Both the position numbers and the translations under genes were made by a program. A model generated the notes under the pieces. That model was given only the letters and a program-made list of their open reading frames with translations. It made no database searches and was not told the origin of the DNA. A stretch of DNA of 64,000 nt from an uncultured Flavobacteriaceae bacterium (GTDB taxonomy: Bacteria; Bacteroidota; Bacteroidia; Flavobacteriales; Flavobacteriaceae), in NCBI GenBank assembly GCA_937929935.1, contig CALFUL010000013.1, positions 1 to 64,000 on the forward strand, read 5' to 3'. This document shows, piece after piece, positions 1 through 9,378 of the stretch. Within the stretch, counting starts at the first letter, position 1; every line of letters starts with the position of its first letter.

Positions 1-670
1 AGTTCGTGTCTTATTTACTTGGATAAAATCTCTATTAATAGCATTTACACCAGATATATTTCCTCTATCACGAGAAGACACATCATCTGACCAAGAAATA
101 TCGCCATTGGTTTTTTCAGATATACGTGTAAAACCTGTTTCAACAGGTGAACTTTCAGTACCTAAATCATAGTTATATTCATCAGTAGTTAAGTCTACAA
201 CTACCGCAGATGGTTGCTCAACAGAAACGATACTCAATCTGTTCCATACCCAATTGGCATCGCTACCTCCTAGATCTGAAACTTCAATATTAAGTTCACC
301 ATCGGTTACTTCAACAAGATCTGCAGTAACATTAGTAAAACCACCTATTGCGTTATCTACATCGCCATCGATAAGAACGCCTTCCATTTTTACAGACATA
401 TTATCGTGTGCAAACTTTGCATCACCCATAATCATGCTAACTTTCCAAAAACCGTTCGCTATCTTATGTCTTAGAGTTCGTGTCTTATTTACTTGAATAA
501 AATCTCTATTAACTTCATTTACACCAGATATATTGCCTCTATCGCGTGAAGACACATCATCTGACCAAGAAATATCGCCATTGGTTTTTTCAGATATACG
601 TGTAAAACCTGTTTGAACAGGTGAGCTGTTCGTACCTAAATCATAGTTATATTCATTTGCAGCTAAATCA
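1..670 (-). repeat. In-frame tandem repeat, period 474 bases (158 residues)
   Basis: Bases 1-196 and 475-670 are nearly identical, at a constant offset of 474. Both encode the segment containing TGFTRISEKTNGDISWSDD followed by RDRGNISGVN. The intervening part (FWKVSMIMGDAKFAHD...) completes the first module; the second continues beyond the left edge. The period is a multiple of three, so this is a duplicated protein module. Confidence 0.85.
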
Positions 671-2250
671 ACCACAATAGGTTTAACAACATCAACGTAA
701 ACAGCACCAAAATCAGTAAGTCCAGTCTGGTCTTTTACGGTGTAGTGAAAAAAATCGGTGCCAACAAAACCAGCTACTGGTGTGTACATTAATTCGTTTC
801 TTCCTCCTGGTCCGGTTCCTCTAGAAATACTTATGGTTCCCCCTTCAAAACTTACGCTATCTAATAATTCAACTTCAATGACATCATTATTATAATCGTA
901 ATCATTTTCAATAACATCAATGATAATATTTGATTCTGACTGTAATAATTGTCTTCTATCATAAGCTCCAAAAGGTTTTATGGGACCTAGATTAGTTAAA
1001 ACAGTGCCTGATGCTGATTTTGAATTCTTTGTTTTAATAATCTGCTGCGCTTCTTCTGTAGCTAATCGTCCGATATTATGTTTACCTGAACCATGCATGA
1101 CACTAATAAAACGATTCTCACCTCCGGCAGTATTAGCACCAGTTTTCACCCTTGGTCTTGCCTCATAAAAAATACCTGTGCTTCCAACATGGTTTAATGA
1201 CCATGAATGCCCTAATTCATGAACCCCCGTACCATTTGCCCAACTACTAGGACCATTACTACCAGAGGTAGCATACCTTCGACTTGTAGCAACTGCATTA
1301 ACCCAAGCTAAACCAGATGGGTTAGATTTAACATGATAAATAGCCAGGTCATGAGTATTACCAACTTCTGCAGGATTATTATTCCAATAATCACCAAAAG
1401 CAATAAGACCGTCAAGTGCTCCTGACGCTGCTCCTGTAGAAGTCACAGCATCTCGTAACGGGTCTGTATTTTCATTTGTTCTAATAATAACGGTTCCTAA
1501 TTTGTGCTTTATTCCCGTAGCATGTAAAAAACGTGCGTCTAAATTCCCCACAACAGATTGCGCCATAGCTTGTGCAAGTGCCAAGTCACCATTGTAAGCG
1601 GTGCTAGACAAAAAAGATCTAGACCCTATTTCTACACCAATTTCATATTCTAAAACAGTTAATGGTGCTGCTGAATTTGAAACGGCTTTAGCTTGTACAT
1701 TTCTTACTCCTTTTTTTGCGTTTAACTTTGTTTTTTTATTGTTCTTTTCGGTATGTGTCGCTGATTTTGAGTTTTTATAAATACTTTTATCATCATTTGG
1801 TATTAAGTCATTTTCTAACTCATTTTCCTTTACCACAATAACTTTATGACGTTTTCTATATTGATCTACAGCTTCAATTTGAACCGTCTCTTTACCTGGG
1901 ATAGACATACTAAGATTAACACCTTGTTTAATCAAAACGGCATTAACTAAAGAGCCAGGATATTCAAGTACATTACCTAAGTAATTACACTCTTTACCCT
2001 TAGCGGTTTCTACTAATTTTCCATTTCCATCATCGACTAGAAATTTAGTATGTTCTCCAAAAATAGTGTTTTTTCTAAGTTGAAGCGTTAGTTTTTCACC
2101 TTCATAGTTTAGCGTTATAGAAAATGTTTCTGGTAAATTTTCTGGAAGCGACTCAATACGAATCTCTTGCTCTTTTTGAGCTTGAGTTTGAGCTATTCCA
2201 AGAAAACAAAAGCATAGTAAAATGAAATACGGGGTAATTGAAAACTTCAT
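1..2250 (-). CDS. Secreted metzincin-like metalloprotease with carbohydrate-binding-like repeats (3' end cut by window edge)
   Basis: The frame is open from an ATG at 2248-2250 to the left edge, giving 750 codons with no stop. The N-terminus is a Sec signal peptide (MKFSITPYFILLCFCFLGIAQTQAQ). Residues 344-354 read HELGHSWSLNH, the HExxHxxxxxH zinc site of metzincin peptidases. A cadherin/Ig-like stretch follows (ESNIIIDVIENDYDYNND), then a module of about 158 residues that starts to repeat before the edge. Secretion by T9SS is inferred from the neighbours because the C-terminus is not in the window. The substrate is unknown; binding modules on a protease suggest action on glycoproteins or on polysaccharide-anchored protein. 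The protease call is firm; the module names are tentative. Confidence 0.85.
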   Translation of the reverse strand, partial: MKFSITPYFILLCFCFLGIAQTQAQKEQEIRIESLPENLPETFSITLNYEGEKLTLQLRKNTIFGEHTKFLVDDGNGKLVETAKGKECNYLGNVLEYPGSLVNAVLIKQGVNLSMSIPGKETVQIEAVDQYRKRHKVIVVKENELENDLIPNDDKSIYKNSKSATHTEKNNKKTKLNAKKGVRNVQAKAVSNSAAPLTVLEYEIGVEIGSRSFLSSTAYNGDLALAQAMAQSVVGNLDARFLHATGIKHKLGTVIIRTNENTDPLRDAVTSTGAASGALDGLIAFGDYWNNNPAEVGNTHDLAIYHVKSNPSGLAWVNAVATSRRYATSGSNGPSSWANGTGVHELGHSWSLNHVGSTGIFYEARPRVKTGANTAGGENRFISVMHGSGKHNIGRLATEEAQQIIKTKNSKSASGTVLTNLGPIKPFGAYDRRQLLQSESNIIIDVIENDYDYNNDVIEVELLDSVSFEGGTISISRGTGPGGRNELMYTPVAGFVGTDFFHYTVKDQTGLTDFGAVYVDVVKPIVVDLAANEYNYDLGTNSSPVQTGFTRISEKTNGDISWSDDVSSRDRGNISGVNEVNRDFIQVNKTRTLRHKIANGFWKVSMIMGDAKFAHDNMSVKMEGVLIDGDVDNAIGGFTNVTADLVEVTDGELNIEVSDLGGSDANWVWNRLSIVSVEQPSAVVVDLTTDEYNYDLGTESSPVETGFTRISEKTNGDISWSDDVSSRDRGNISGVNAINRDFIQVNKTRT

Positions 2251-2385
2251 ATGTTTATTATTTTAAGGAGCAAAAGTATGTTTAATCAATATTTAAATCA
2301 TAACTAATTCGACAAGAGGAAAGGAAAACTGATGTATACCCCTATAAGGCAAAATGTTGGACTATAAAAGTCTATACTATAGAGC

Positions 2386-2411
2386 TACCTCGAGGCAGAG
2401 CCATCGAGGTA
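2386..2411. repeat. REP-like hairpin
   Basis: An 8-bp perfect stem TACCTCGA (2386-2393) pairs with TCGAGGTA (2404-2411) around the loop GGCAGAGCCA. The loop sequence and the CGAGG core resemble the element at 7425-7443, so these look like members of one dispersed intergenic family. Confidence 0.6.
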
Positions 2412-2478
2412 TCAAACGGAAGAAATTTTTAACATTTCATGAAAACTAACCGTTTTCAAACTTTCCTCTAAAACCTAA

Positions 2479-2512
2479 GATGCAGAGCATCGGGGAATTC
2501 TAATGATTAATT
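2479..2512. repeat. REP-like hairpin with CGGGGAATTC tail
   Basis: The stem GATGC/GCATC (2479-2483 and 2487-2491) is followed by GGGGAATTCTAATGATTAA. The tail recurs as GGGGAATTCTATTGATTAA at 7441-7459, also directly after a hairpin. Confidence 0.55.
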
Positions 2513-2602
2513 TAATACTCTTTAAAAACGAAAGTGATAAAAATCAAAATGTTTATTGACCTATCACTTTCTTTAATTTGTTTTGAACAAAATTTTTGAT
2601 TT

Positions 2603-5600
2603 CTACTTTCTCCTAATTATGAATTTTTGTGTTGTTTTCTCCTTCTTTTCAAAATTAGTTATCGTCATCAGGTAAACACCCTCAGGCAATGATGAAATTA
2701 TGATTTTGTCTACATTCTTAGCATATTTAATACGTTTACCCGATAAAGTATGTATCATAAATGCGTAATCTCCATTATGGTCATAACTTAAATTTAAAAC
2801 ATCAATAGCGGGATTAGGATACATTAAAACGTCATTATCATCATCACAAATGTCTCCTAAACCGTCCTTATCCAAATCTGCTTGGTCTGAATTTGCCGTA
2901 TTTACACAGTTATCTAATGCATCGCGAACACCATCGCCGTCAGTATCATTTATAAGATCACAAACATCGCCAATACCATCTTTATCTGTATCTAATTGGT
3001 CTGGGTTAGGTGTAATTGGGCAATTATCATACTTATCAAAAACACCATCGTTATCAGAATCGGTTGGAGTTTCACATACATCGCCTATTCCGTTATCATT
3101 TGAATCTGCTTGATCAGGATTGGGTGTGTTAGGACAATTATCATCCTTATCAAAAACACCATCGTTATCTGCATCTGGTATTGGCTCTATACCCGTAGTA
3201 ATTATAACTTGTACTTCACAACCAAGTTGATTTCTAATAGTATAAAACCCTGTATTTGTATTATCAACAGTAAATGTATGGTTGTCTTGAAATGCATTAC
3301 CGTCTTGATCTATTATTGTATAGGTATTAAGATCAGGTGCATTAATAAGTTCTTGTCCTGAACGAGCGCTAATAATAACCTCATCCCCTTGTGATACCTC
3401 AATTACAGCTTTACCAATAATTGCTTTTCTATTATTTACTATAATTTCTTGAAGTACCGCATTTTCTGCTGTACAGTTTTGATTTGACTCTAAAAGTGGA
3501 CTTGGAGGGTTACAACCAATCCTAAATTCATCTAATTCAAAAATCGCTTCTGTTCTATCGCTAGAGGTACTAAATGATATACTATTCACTTCGCTAAAAC
3601 GATTATTAGAAAAAAGAGAGTAATTTGGACTAGTAATATCAAAATTTTCTTTTGTAGGATTTATCCAAACATTAACATCAACCCCAGCACCCTTATTTAC
3701 ATATTGTACAACTACCCAATACGTATTATTTAGCAATAGAACAGGTTTTGGAATAGTAATATTTTGAATTCCAAATATTTCTCCTCTTCGTTTTCCTACT
3801 CCTAAATCTCTACGATTATCTAATTGCATTTGTAAAGACGAATTACCTTTTGCATTAACATTAAGAAGATAACTACTCCAAATTACGGCTGTAGTATTTA
3901 GTATATTTTCATCAAAATTTCTAGAAATAGTAACATGCTCTTTATTTTTTAAACCGATACGCAAACTATTCCCAAAGGATAATAGGTTATCATAATTAAG
4001 AGAGCCTTCTACTATATTAAGATCCAGTTCTGGATTACTAACAACTGCATTAGATTCGTTAAATACTTTTATATCCCAATTTGATCTAAAGCCAACACCA
4101 CCATTTGCTGTTTCCTTAAAATCACCAGAAGCATATTCAAAGCCTTCATAAGCATCTATATCACATTCTATAATATCACAAACTTTATCATTATTACTAT
4201 CGTTAAGTTCCCCAGTACAATTACAATCTTCATCTACCCGATCATTAATAGTACATTCATTACCATCGTCACACGGACTATTTAGAATACAAGATTCTCC
4301 TTCTGAGTCTTCCGCATTACAAATACCGTCGTTATCTGTATCTGCAAATGTTCCATAACAATTACAATTCTCGTCATAAACATCGTTTATGGTACAGGCA
4401 TTACCATCATCGCATGATAAACCAACTAACTCACAATTGCTTAACTCTGCAGGAGGAGAACAACCTAATCTTAAGTCATCCATCTCAAAATCTGATTTAT
4501 TACCAGTTTCCTGAATGATAACTATTTTTTCTAAACGATTAATAACCTCACTTGAAGTACTACTCATAGTTGGGTTGTTTTCATCAAAAGTATCTGGACT
4601 TGGATCTACCCAAAGATCAATAGTAGTATCACTAGATGTGGTTTTATATCTCGCAACTAACCAATACGTGCGATTATTTTCGACGGGTAATGTCTGTGTT
4701 CTATCATTATATATACCCATACCGCCCGAATTAAATTTACCAAAAGCTAGTCTTCTTCCGTTGACCAAAAAATCACCTGCTCTATCGTTAGCTTTAAATA
4801 AATAACTAATCCAAAAAGTATCTCCGTTTTCTATAGTATTATCAAGATCTCGAAAAATAATAGTCTTACCACCCGTATTCTGAATAAAGCGCAATTTATT
4901 ACCAACGCCAGTAATTAATGGCGTAGTTAAAGAGCCACTTTCTACACTAACCCTATCGACATCTTGCATTGCAGATGCTCCATCTAATGTCCATTTTGAT
5001 TTCCAGTTTTGCCCCGTTGTATCGTTTGTACTTACTAATAATAGATTATCATTAACCCCGTATTCAAAATTATCCTCTGCACCATTAAGACATTCTAAAT
5101 TATCACATACGCCATTGTTGTTAACGTCATTTGTAATACTATTTGGGCAATCATCACAAGCATCTGGTATGCTGTCATTATCTACATCTAAAGTATCATC
5201 GGTACCAGGGCACTGGTCAAGAGCATCACAAACACCATCACCATCACTATCTCCGCTAATACTAATACATGAACATATTTCTATATCTACCCATTGTTGT
5301 TGTCCCGAACCTCCCGTTGCAACTATTTTAATGATGTCGCCCATAAAACTTAGCTCATCTCCTTCTTCCAATGCTGCGTCCCAAAAATCTGCTACAGGGG
5401 CATAAATATCATTTGCTCTTTCTGTTTCTAAACTTTGAGGTTTAGTATCTATTAATCGTGTAATATCCTCAGATTGTTTAGGCTGCCATTGTAATAAAAC
5501 GCCTAAATTACCTCCGCGAGTAGCAAAATGACTATTTGCTGATTCTGGCATATAGCTTAATATAAACTCGTCCCCATATTGAACACCATAATGCCTATCT

Positions 5601-6403
5601 TCTCTAAAATTTTCTTTGCTAACATTTGCAAATTCATAAATGCGGTGTGTAGTACAACTTGTTGGGTTTATTGGTTGCAACGGAATATTTTCCTCATTTA
5701 ACCAACCTACAGAGTATTTAAAATACATGGGAACATCTGCATCTAAACCAGCATCAAATTCTGAACCTAAAAAATGATATGGATCTACACCACCTAAAGT
5801 TTTTCCTGGAAATAAATCATTACCCCCATCAAGACCTTCTGCATGACCTAAACCAAAAGTATGAAGACCTTCATGTATAAAACCTTTGTATTGACCTGTT
5901 CTAATAACAACCGCAGGTAAATTCATTGACCCACTACCATTACCACTAGCAGATGCACCGCCAGCAATAGTTGCTGCTGCATCAAAGTTATAAATAACCA
6001 TGTTATATGTAGATAGGTCATAACCATCAGCCTCAGCTGCAGCAGACATAGGCCCTCTAAAATCATTGTTAATTAAAGTAAAATCGTATACAGGTGTAAT
6101 ATCAAAACTACTTACTGTAGCCTTTCCGTAAGAAATTTTAGTATAATATTCTTTCATTAAACGCTCTGCTTCTGCAATGTTTTCATCAGGAACATTCCAT
6201 GTACGGGTAGCTGGATCAACACCTCTTATCCATAAAACACTACGTTCGCCAAGTACTAACTCTCCACCAGGAGCACTTGGGTTTTCTGGTTGTTGCGGTA
6301 TTCTATTTTGAGAAAATAGCAAAAATGAATTGAAAAATAATACTAGAAAGAAATACTTAAAAATAGTTGTTACGCTAGTAAATAGCGTGATCTTCTTTAT
6401 CAT
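2603..6403 (-). CDS. T9SS-secreted metzincin metalloprotease with LamG-like and thrombospondin-3 repeats
   Basis: This 1266-residue protein begins with a signal peptide (hydrophobic core at residues 16-31, ending FSQ). The zinc site is H177-E-G-L-H181-T-F-G-L-G-H187, a full metzincin HExxHxxGxxH. A later Met within DVPMYFK is a candidate Met-turn. After the catalytic domain come calcium-binding D-rich TSP3 repeats (SDGDGVCDALDQCPG), two copies of a concanavalin-like domain that begins after CLNGAEDNFEYG and CDIDAYEGFEYA, two Cys-rich CDDGNxCTIND segments, four TSP3 repeats near the end, and a type A T9SS sorting domain (YPNPAIDVLNLSY ... FIIRRK). It is predicted to be exported through T9SS and attached to or released from the surface. 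The substrate is unknown. Confidence 0.88.
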   Translation of the reverse strand: MIKKITLFTSVTTIFKYFFLVLFFNSFLLFSQNRIPQQPENPSAPGGELVLGERSVLWIRGVDPATRTWNVPDENIAEAERLMKEYYTKISYGKATVSSFDITPVYDFTLINNDFRGPMSAAAEADGYDLSTYNMVIYNFDAAATIAGGASASGNGSGSMNLPAVVIRTGQYKGFIHEGLHTFGLGHAEGLDGGNDLFPGKTLGGVDPYHFLGSEFDAGLDADVPMYFKYSVGWLNEENIPLQPINPTSCTTHRIYEFANVSKENFREDRHYGVQYGDEFILSYMPESANSHFATRGGNLGVLLQWQPKQSEDITRLIDTKPQSLETERANDIYAPVADFWDAALEEGDELSFMGDIIKIVATGGSGQQQWVDIEICSCISISGDSDGDGVCDALDQCPGTDDTLDVDNDSIPDACDDCPNSITNDVNNNGVCDNLECLNGAEDNFEYGVNDNLLLVSTNDTTGQNWKSKWTLDGASAMQDVDRVSVESGSLTTPLITGVGNKLRFIQNTGGKTIIFRDLDNTIENGDTFWISYLFKANDRAGDFLVNGRRLAFGKFNSGGMGIYNDRTQTLPVENNRTYWLVARYKTTSSDTTIDLWVDPSPDTFDENNPTMSSTSSEVINRLEKIVIIQETGNKSDFEMDDLRLGCSPPAELSNCELVGLSCDDGNACTINDVYDENCNCYGTFADTDNDGICNAEDSEGESCILNSPCDDGNECTINDRVDEDCNCTGELNDSNNDKVCDIIECDIDAYEGFEYASGDFKETANGGVGFRSNWDIKVFNESNAVVSNPELDLNIVEGSLNYDNLLSFGNSLRIGLKNKEHVTISRNFDENILNTTAVIWSSYLLNVNAKGNSSLQMQLDNRRDLGVGKRRGEIFGIQNITIPKPVLLLNNTYWVVVQYVNKGAGVDVNVWINPTKENFDITSPNYSLFSNNRFSEVNSISFSTSSDRTEAIFELDEFRIGCNPPSPLLESNQNCTAENAVLQEIIVNNRKAIIGKAVIEVSQGDEVIISARSGQELINAPDLNTYTIIDQDGNAFQDNHTFTVDNTNTGFYTIRNQLGCEVQVIITTGIEPIPDADNDGVFDKDDNCPNTPNPDQADSNDNGIGDVCETPTDSDNDGVFDKYDNCPITPNPDQLDTDKDGIGDVCDLINDTDGDGVRDALDNCVNTANSDQADLDKDGLGDICDDDNDVLMYPNPAIDVLNLSYDHNGDYAFMIHTLSGKRIKYAKNVDKIIISSLPEGVYLMTITNFEKKEKTTQKFIIRRK

Positions 6404-7014
6404 AATTTTATTGTAAGCAGGTTAATTTTTTTATTCAAAAATGGTTTGGGACATCTAAGAATTCTGATAATTCACCTAAAAACGATCTTCTTTTAATATG
6501 TGTTTTAAAATTATTAGGCGAAATACTAATTACATGATAATAAGAACAATGAAATCATATAATTAGTATAAAACAGATCCTTTTAAATTTAAACTGTGTA
6601 TTCATTCGAACTTTTCTACCACAAAACTGTCATTCTTAGTTTTAAAAGAACATTAAAACTGGTTAGAGAACAGTAAACATGAGTAATATATTGCTGAAGA
6701 TCTATCTATTGTTTTGTAACACAAATATGGCCAAGTACCATTATAATTTTACGAAAAAACATCAAAAACCATTTCTTTATTGGCCGTAGTATCTCCAGAT
6801 TTAAAAAAAAAATCCGTCACCTCGTTTATCAGCAAGGGCGAATTTTTCATCAGTACTGCTGCTTTTTAATGAGAATTGTTTACATCATAACAACTTACCA
6901 CATCTTCTTCTAAGGTCTCTATTACTTCAAAATTCGATTTCAAAATTATAACAGTAGCCTTTGTGTATTTTGAATGAGAATAAAAATTATTTTGTAATAC
7001 TACTAGAACGTTTC
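6404..7014. other. Gene-free stretch with two possible short coding remnants
   Basis: No complete gene is visible in these 611 bases. On the minus strand, 6866-7028 has an open stretch ending LEEDVVSCYDVNNSH and 6749-6850 an ATG-to-stop frame of 33 codons ending ANKEMVFDVFS. Both read like real protein but neither is long enough to identify, and the first overlaps the end of the broken hemerythrin in another frame. They may be decayed 3' ends of genes from the nitrosative-stress cluster. The promoter of the 2603-6403 gene should lie near 6410-6600. Confidence 0.3.
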
Positions 7015-7419
7015 CTATTCCCAAAACACATCTGTTTCGTTTTCGATGAATTTGTATCCAAGATAATCAGCAGCTATCGATTCAAGTTGTTCTGAAGTTG
7101 CGATTCTTTGTAGTTCATTTAGAAGTTCTAGTTCCTCATATTTAATATGATACTCCAACTCCTTTTCAATTAGATACAACTTTTTAACCAAATCATCGGA
7201 ATTACAGAAAAGATCATGTAGCATTTTATGTGCTATAATAGCTTTTTCTACAAGTCTATGATGTCTACCCCTTATAGGCAATACCTCTTTTTCTACGTTC
7301 TCAAAATATGGAATAAGATGGTTTTTAAAATACCAATTCACATACTTCTCGATGCGTTTTAGGTCTACTCTTTTTGATAGTCCTGTTCTAATTTTCCAAC
7401 ACAGCAACAGCGCGTGATA
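7015..7419 (-). pseudogene. 5'-truncated hemerythrin-like gene, paralog of 8165-8650
   Basis: From residue CWKIRTG onward the product aligns with the intact hemerythrin at 8165-8650 (CWKIRTGLSKRVDLKRIEKY against CWKIRTGISKNVPLERIKRY), and both end in the same way (FIENETDVFWE against FIENQTDMFWK). Upstream, the frame keeps only YHALLL before an in-frame TAG, where the intact copy has about 28 more residues, including the first iron-ligand histidines (REHHHG). The break lies beside the hairpin repeat at 7425-7443. The first available ATG gives 130 residues (7407). A short product could be made but would lack ligands, so I read it as a broken tandem duplicate. Confidence 0.7.
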
Positions 7420-7424
7420 CTACA

Positions 7425-7459
7425 CCCGAGGCAGCCCCTCGGGGAATTCTATTGATTAA
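7425..7459. repeat. REP-like hairpin at the breakpoint of the truncated hemerythrin
   Basis: The stem CCCGAGG (7425-7431) pairs with CCTCGGG (7437-7443) over the loop CAGCC. It is followed by the tail GGAATTCTATTGATTAA shared with 2493-2510. It sits exactly between the lost 5' part of the hemerythrin copy and the ferredoxin gene. Confidence 0.6.
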
Positions 7460-7494
7460 ATGTATAATAATGCTACATACACAATCGAAATTCC

Positions 7495-7800
7495 TCAGAC
7501 TATTTTAAAAACTAGCTTATCCAACGCTGCCGTAAGAGGAATTTGGCAGGCAAGCCTTACATCTTTACCCGCCTCATTCATTTTTGACAGCGTCTCGATT
7601 TCATCCACGCCCATTACTTCGGTAATGGTACCTTCTAAAATTTGTACGCGACAGGTACCGCACCAAGCTCTTCCCTTACATTCTCCCCAGTCTTCTAAAT
7701 ATTTATCAAAGAGAAGTTCCATCAGACTATAATACTCATTAGGTTTAAAAGTAGCTTGTCGCTCTTCGTCAAATTCATCAAAATATGTTAGGCTATACAT
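7495..7800 (-). CDS. 2Fe-2S ferredoxin (adrenodoxin-type spacing)
   Basis: This 101-residue soluble protein has the four cluster cysteines C41-x5-C47-x2-C50 and C85 in a ferredoxin fold (GECKGRAWCGTCRV ... RLACQIPL). The C-x5-C-x2-C spacing is that of vertebrate or adrenodoxin-type [2Fe-2S] ferredoxins. It is the last intact gene of the minus-strand nitrosative-stress cluster, so an electron-carrier role for a di-iron or heme protein there is a reasonable inference. The partner is unknown. Confidence 0.85.
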   Translation of the reverse strand: MYSLTYFDEFDEERQATFKPNEYYSLMELLFDKYLEDWGECKGRAWCGTCRVQILEGTITEVMGVDEIETLSKMNEAGKDVRLACQIPLTAALDKLVFKIV

Positions 7801-7832
7801 CTGATAATAGTATCAATTTTAAGCTCAGGTTT

Positions 7833-8117
7833 CTAAAACAGGTGCACGATAATTATCGTGGCACTCAGTAGTACACTTACCAATAAGGTATTAAAAGCGA
7901 ATTTGTTAGTTTGTTGTGAAAGCACGGCTCCATTAAAAAACATACAGGCTATAGTCACAAAAAAAAGTTGAGTTAATAGTATTACTTTAGGTGGATCGCT
8001 CATAAGAATTACCAAAACGGCTACCGAACCTAGGCAGCTTTGACCAATAATGGCGAACGATGCATACATCATTTGTTGTTTTCCGTATTCTTTCAATAAA
8101 TTGTTGTAAAGTGTCAT
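7833..8117 (-). CDS. Small three-helix membrane protein, unknown function
   Basis: The product has 94 residues with about three hydrophobic segments (approximately 17-38, 44-63 and 72-93) and little soluble sequence. I do not recognise the family. It lies between the ferredoxin and the hemerythrin on the same strand with gaps of 32 and 47 bases, which suggests co-transcription with the cluster. Confidence 0.7.
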   Translation of the reverse strand: MTLYNNLLKEYGKQQMMYASFAIIGQSCLGSVAVLVILMSDPPKVILLTQLFFVTIACMFFNGAVLSQQTNKFAFNTLLVSVLLSATIIIVHLF

Positions 8118-8164
8118 AATTATTTTTTTTAGTTTTTATTATTATTCAATTCGTTTAACTGAAT

Positions 8165-8650
8165 TTATTTCCAAAACATGTCTGTTTGGTTTTCTATAAA
8201 TTTTTCTTCGGAATGGCATTCCGATATTAACTTTAGCTGGCCTGGGGTTGCAATTTTCTGTATTTCAGTAAAAAGAATACGCTCTTCAAACCTGATATGA
8301 CCTGCTAATTCTTCTTCAATTTGATTTAATTTTTTATGCAATTCTTCTGCACTTTTAAAAAGACGAAATAATCGTCTGTGCTCTGTCATAGCTCTTTTTA
8401 TAAGCTTATTGTCTTTTCCTAGAATAGGAAATATCAATTTTTCCTCTAACTCAAAATGAGGAATCAGATGGTTTTTAAAAAACCAATCTGTATACCGCTT
8501 TATTCGCTCTAAGGGAACGTTTTTAGAGATACCCGTTCTAATTTTCCAACATAACAGTAACCCGTGATGGTGTTCACGACTAACCTGCTGCAATGCTTTA
8601 TCACGCTTTATGGGAGCAGGATTAGAAACTGAAGCCCTCTTACTTGACAT
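8165..8650 (-). CDS. Hemerythrin-like domain protein
   Basis: This 161-residue protein has a hemerythrin HHE pattern: H27-H28-H29, H61 and H65 (KNHLIPHFELEE), H91 (TEHRR), H118 and E122/E123 (GHIRFEE). Such domains bind a non-heme di-iron site that can bind O2 or NO. Its start codon region overlaps the 3' end of the ScdA/RIC gene by 11 bases, a sign of translational coupling. A truncated second copy lies at 7015-7419. A role in NO or iron handling is inferred from the family and the neighbours. Confidence 0.85.
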   Translation of the reverse strand: MSSKRASVSNPAPIKRDKALQQVSREHHHGLLLCWKIRTGISKNVPLERIKRYTDWFFKNHLIPHFELEEKLIFPILGKDNKLIKRAMTEHRRLFRLFKSAEELHKKLNQIEEELAGHIRFEERILFTEIQKIATPGQLKLISECHSEEKFIENQTDMFWK

Positions 8651-9371
8651 CGGTCAGTTCTTTTTCTAATTGCTCAGATTTTGGAAAGAGCATATTATTC
8701 TCCAAATGAATATGCTCATGTAGGTCAGCCTCAAACTCCTTTAGTAAAGAAAATGCAACATGAAAAGTATCGCAAGCATTCACTGGAGGGGTATAGTCAT
8801 TACTCAATGTACGTATTTTTTGAAATCGCTCTCCTTCGTCAATATGATCTTCCATCATTACTTGAATGGGACTTTGAATGGTATCGAACTTAAATTTCAT
8901 TAATGGGCTAGCATCCTTTTTTGCCCTTACCATTTTTCGAATTGCAGGAAAAACCATCAACTCTTCTTTCTTCATATGCATCGCTAATTCGGCTCCTGCA
9001 AGCTTAAATTCTTCTTTTATTTCGAACAATTCAGGATGAGCTACTCCATGCCGAATGCAAAGTTTTTCTAAATATTCATTTAGTACGGGAATGGTCTTCT
9101 CGACGTACCTGTGATGCTTTTTTTCTATATAGTCTGTAAGTAAGTCTAAGGGCCAAGATTTAAAATCGGTACTATCAATTTTTTTAGAATTCTGTACCTC
9201 TTCTACCTTTTGTAAAAGAATACTAGCACTAAGATTATTTTCCTTAGCTACTTCTACAATATTTCGGTTTCCTTTACAACAGAAATCGATGTTATGGTTT
9301 TTAAAAATTTGCGCTGTTCTGTAATCATCTACAACTATTTCTCCGATATTCTTTTTTAAAAGATTATCCAT
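8640..9371 (-). CDS. scdA: Iron-sulfur cluster repair di-iron protein (RIC/ScdA/YtfE family)
   Basis: The 243 residues match the two-part ScdA layout. An N-terminal ScdA_N/DUF542 domain carries the adjacent cysteines C31-C32 (IDFCCKGN). A C-terminal hemerythrin-like domain has the expected histidine and glutamate clusters (KKHHRYVEKT, HMKKEELMVFP, MMEDHIDEGE, LHEHIHLENNMLFP). The family restores Fe-S clusters damaged by nitric oxide or oxidants, in the cytoplasm. It lies 7 bases downstream of a cupin gene and shares its likely promoter, which carries the repeated 23-base motif at 9729-9751. Confidence 0.92.
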   Translation of the reverse strand: MDNLLKKNIGEIVVDDYRTAQIFKNHNIDFCCKGNRNIVEVAKENNLSASILLQKVEEVQNSKKIDSTDFKSWPLDLLTDYIEKKHHRYVEKTIPVLNEYLEKLCIRHGVAHPELFEIKEEFKLAGAELAMHMKKEELMVFPAIRKMVRAKKDASPLMKFKFDTIQSPIQVMMEDHIDEGERFQKIRTLSNDYTPPVNACDTFHVAFSLLKEFEADLHEHIHLENNMLFPKSEQLEKELTDVK

Positions 9372-9378
9372 ACTACAA

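Larger units (their letters stand above)
2251..2602. other. Intergenic region with two hairpin repeats
   Basis: There is no coding sequence I can support. It separates two same-strand protease genes and should hold the promoter of the left one. It contains the hairpins at 2386-2411 and 2479-2491, the second followed by a motif shared with 7437-7457. Confidence 0.6.

Noticed and set aside
2850-5405. Several plus-strand open frames of 80-97 codons opposite the large protease gene
   Set aside because: They are antisense shadows of D-rich calcium-repeat coding sequence, with serine-rich nonsense products.
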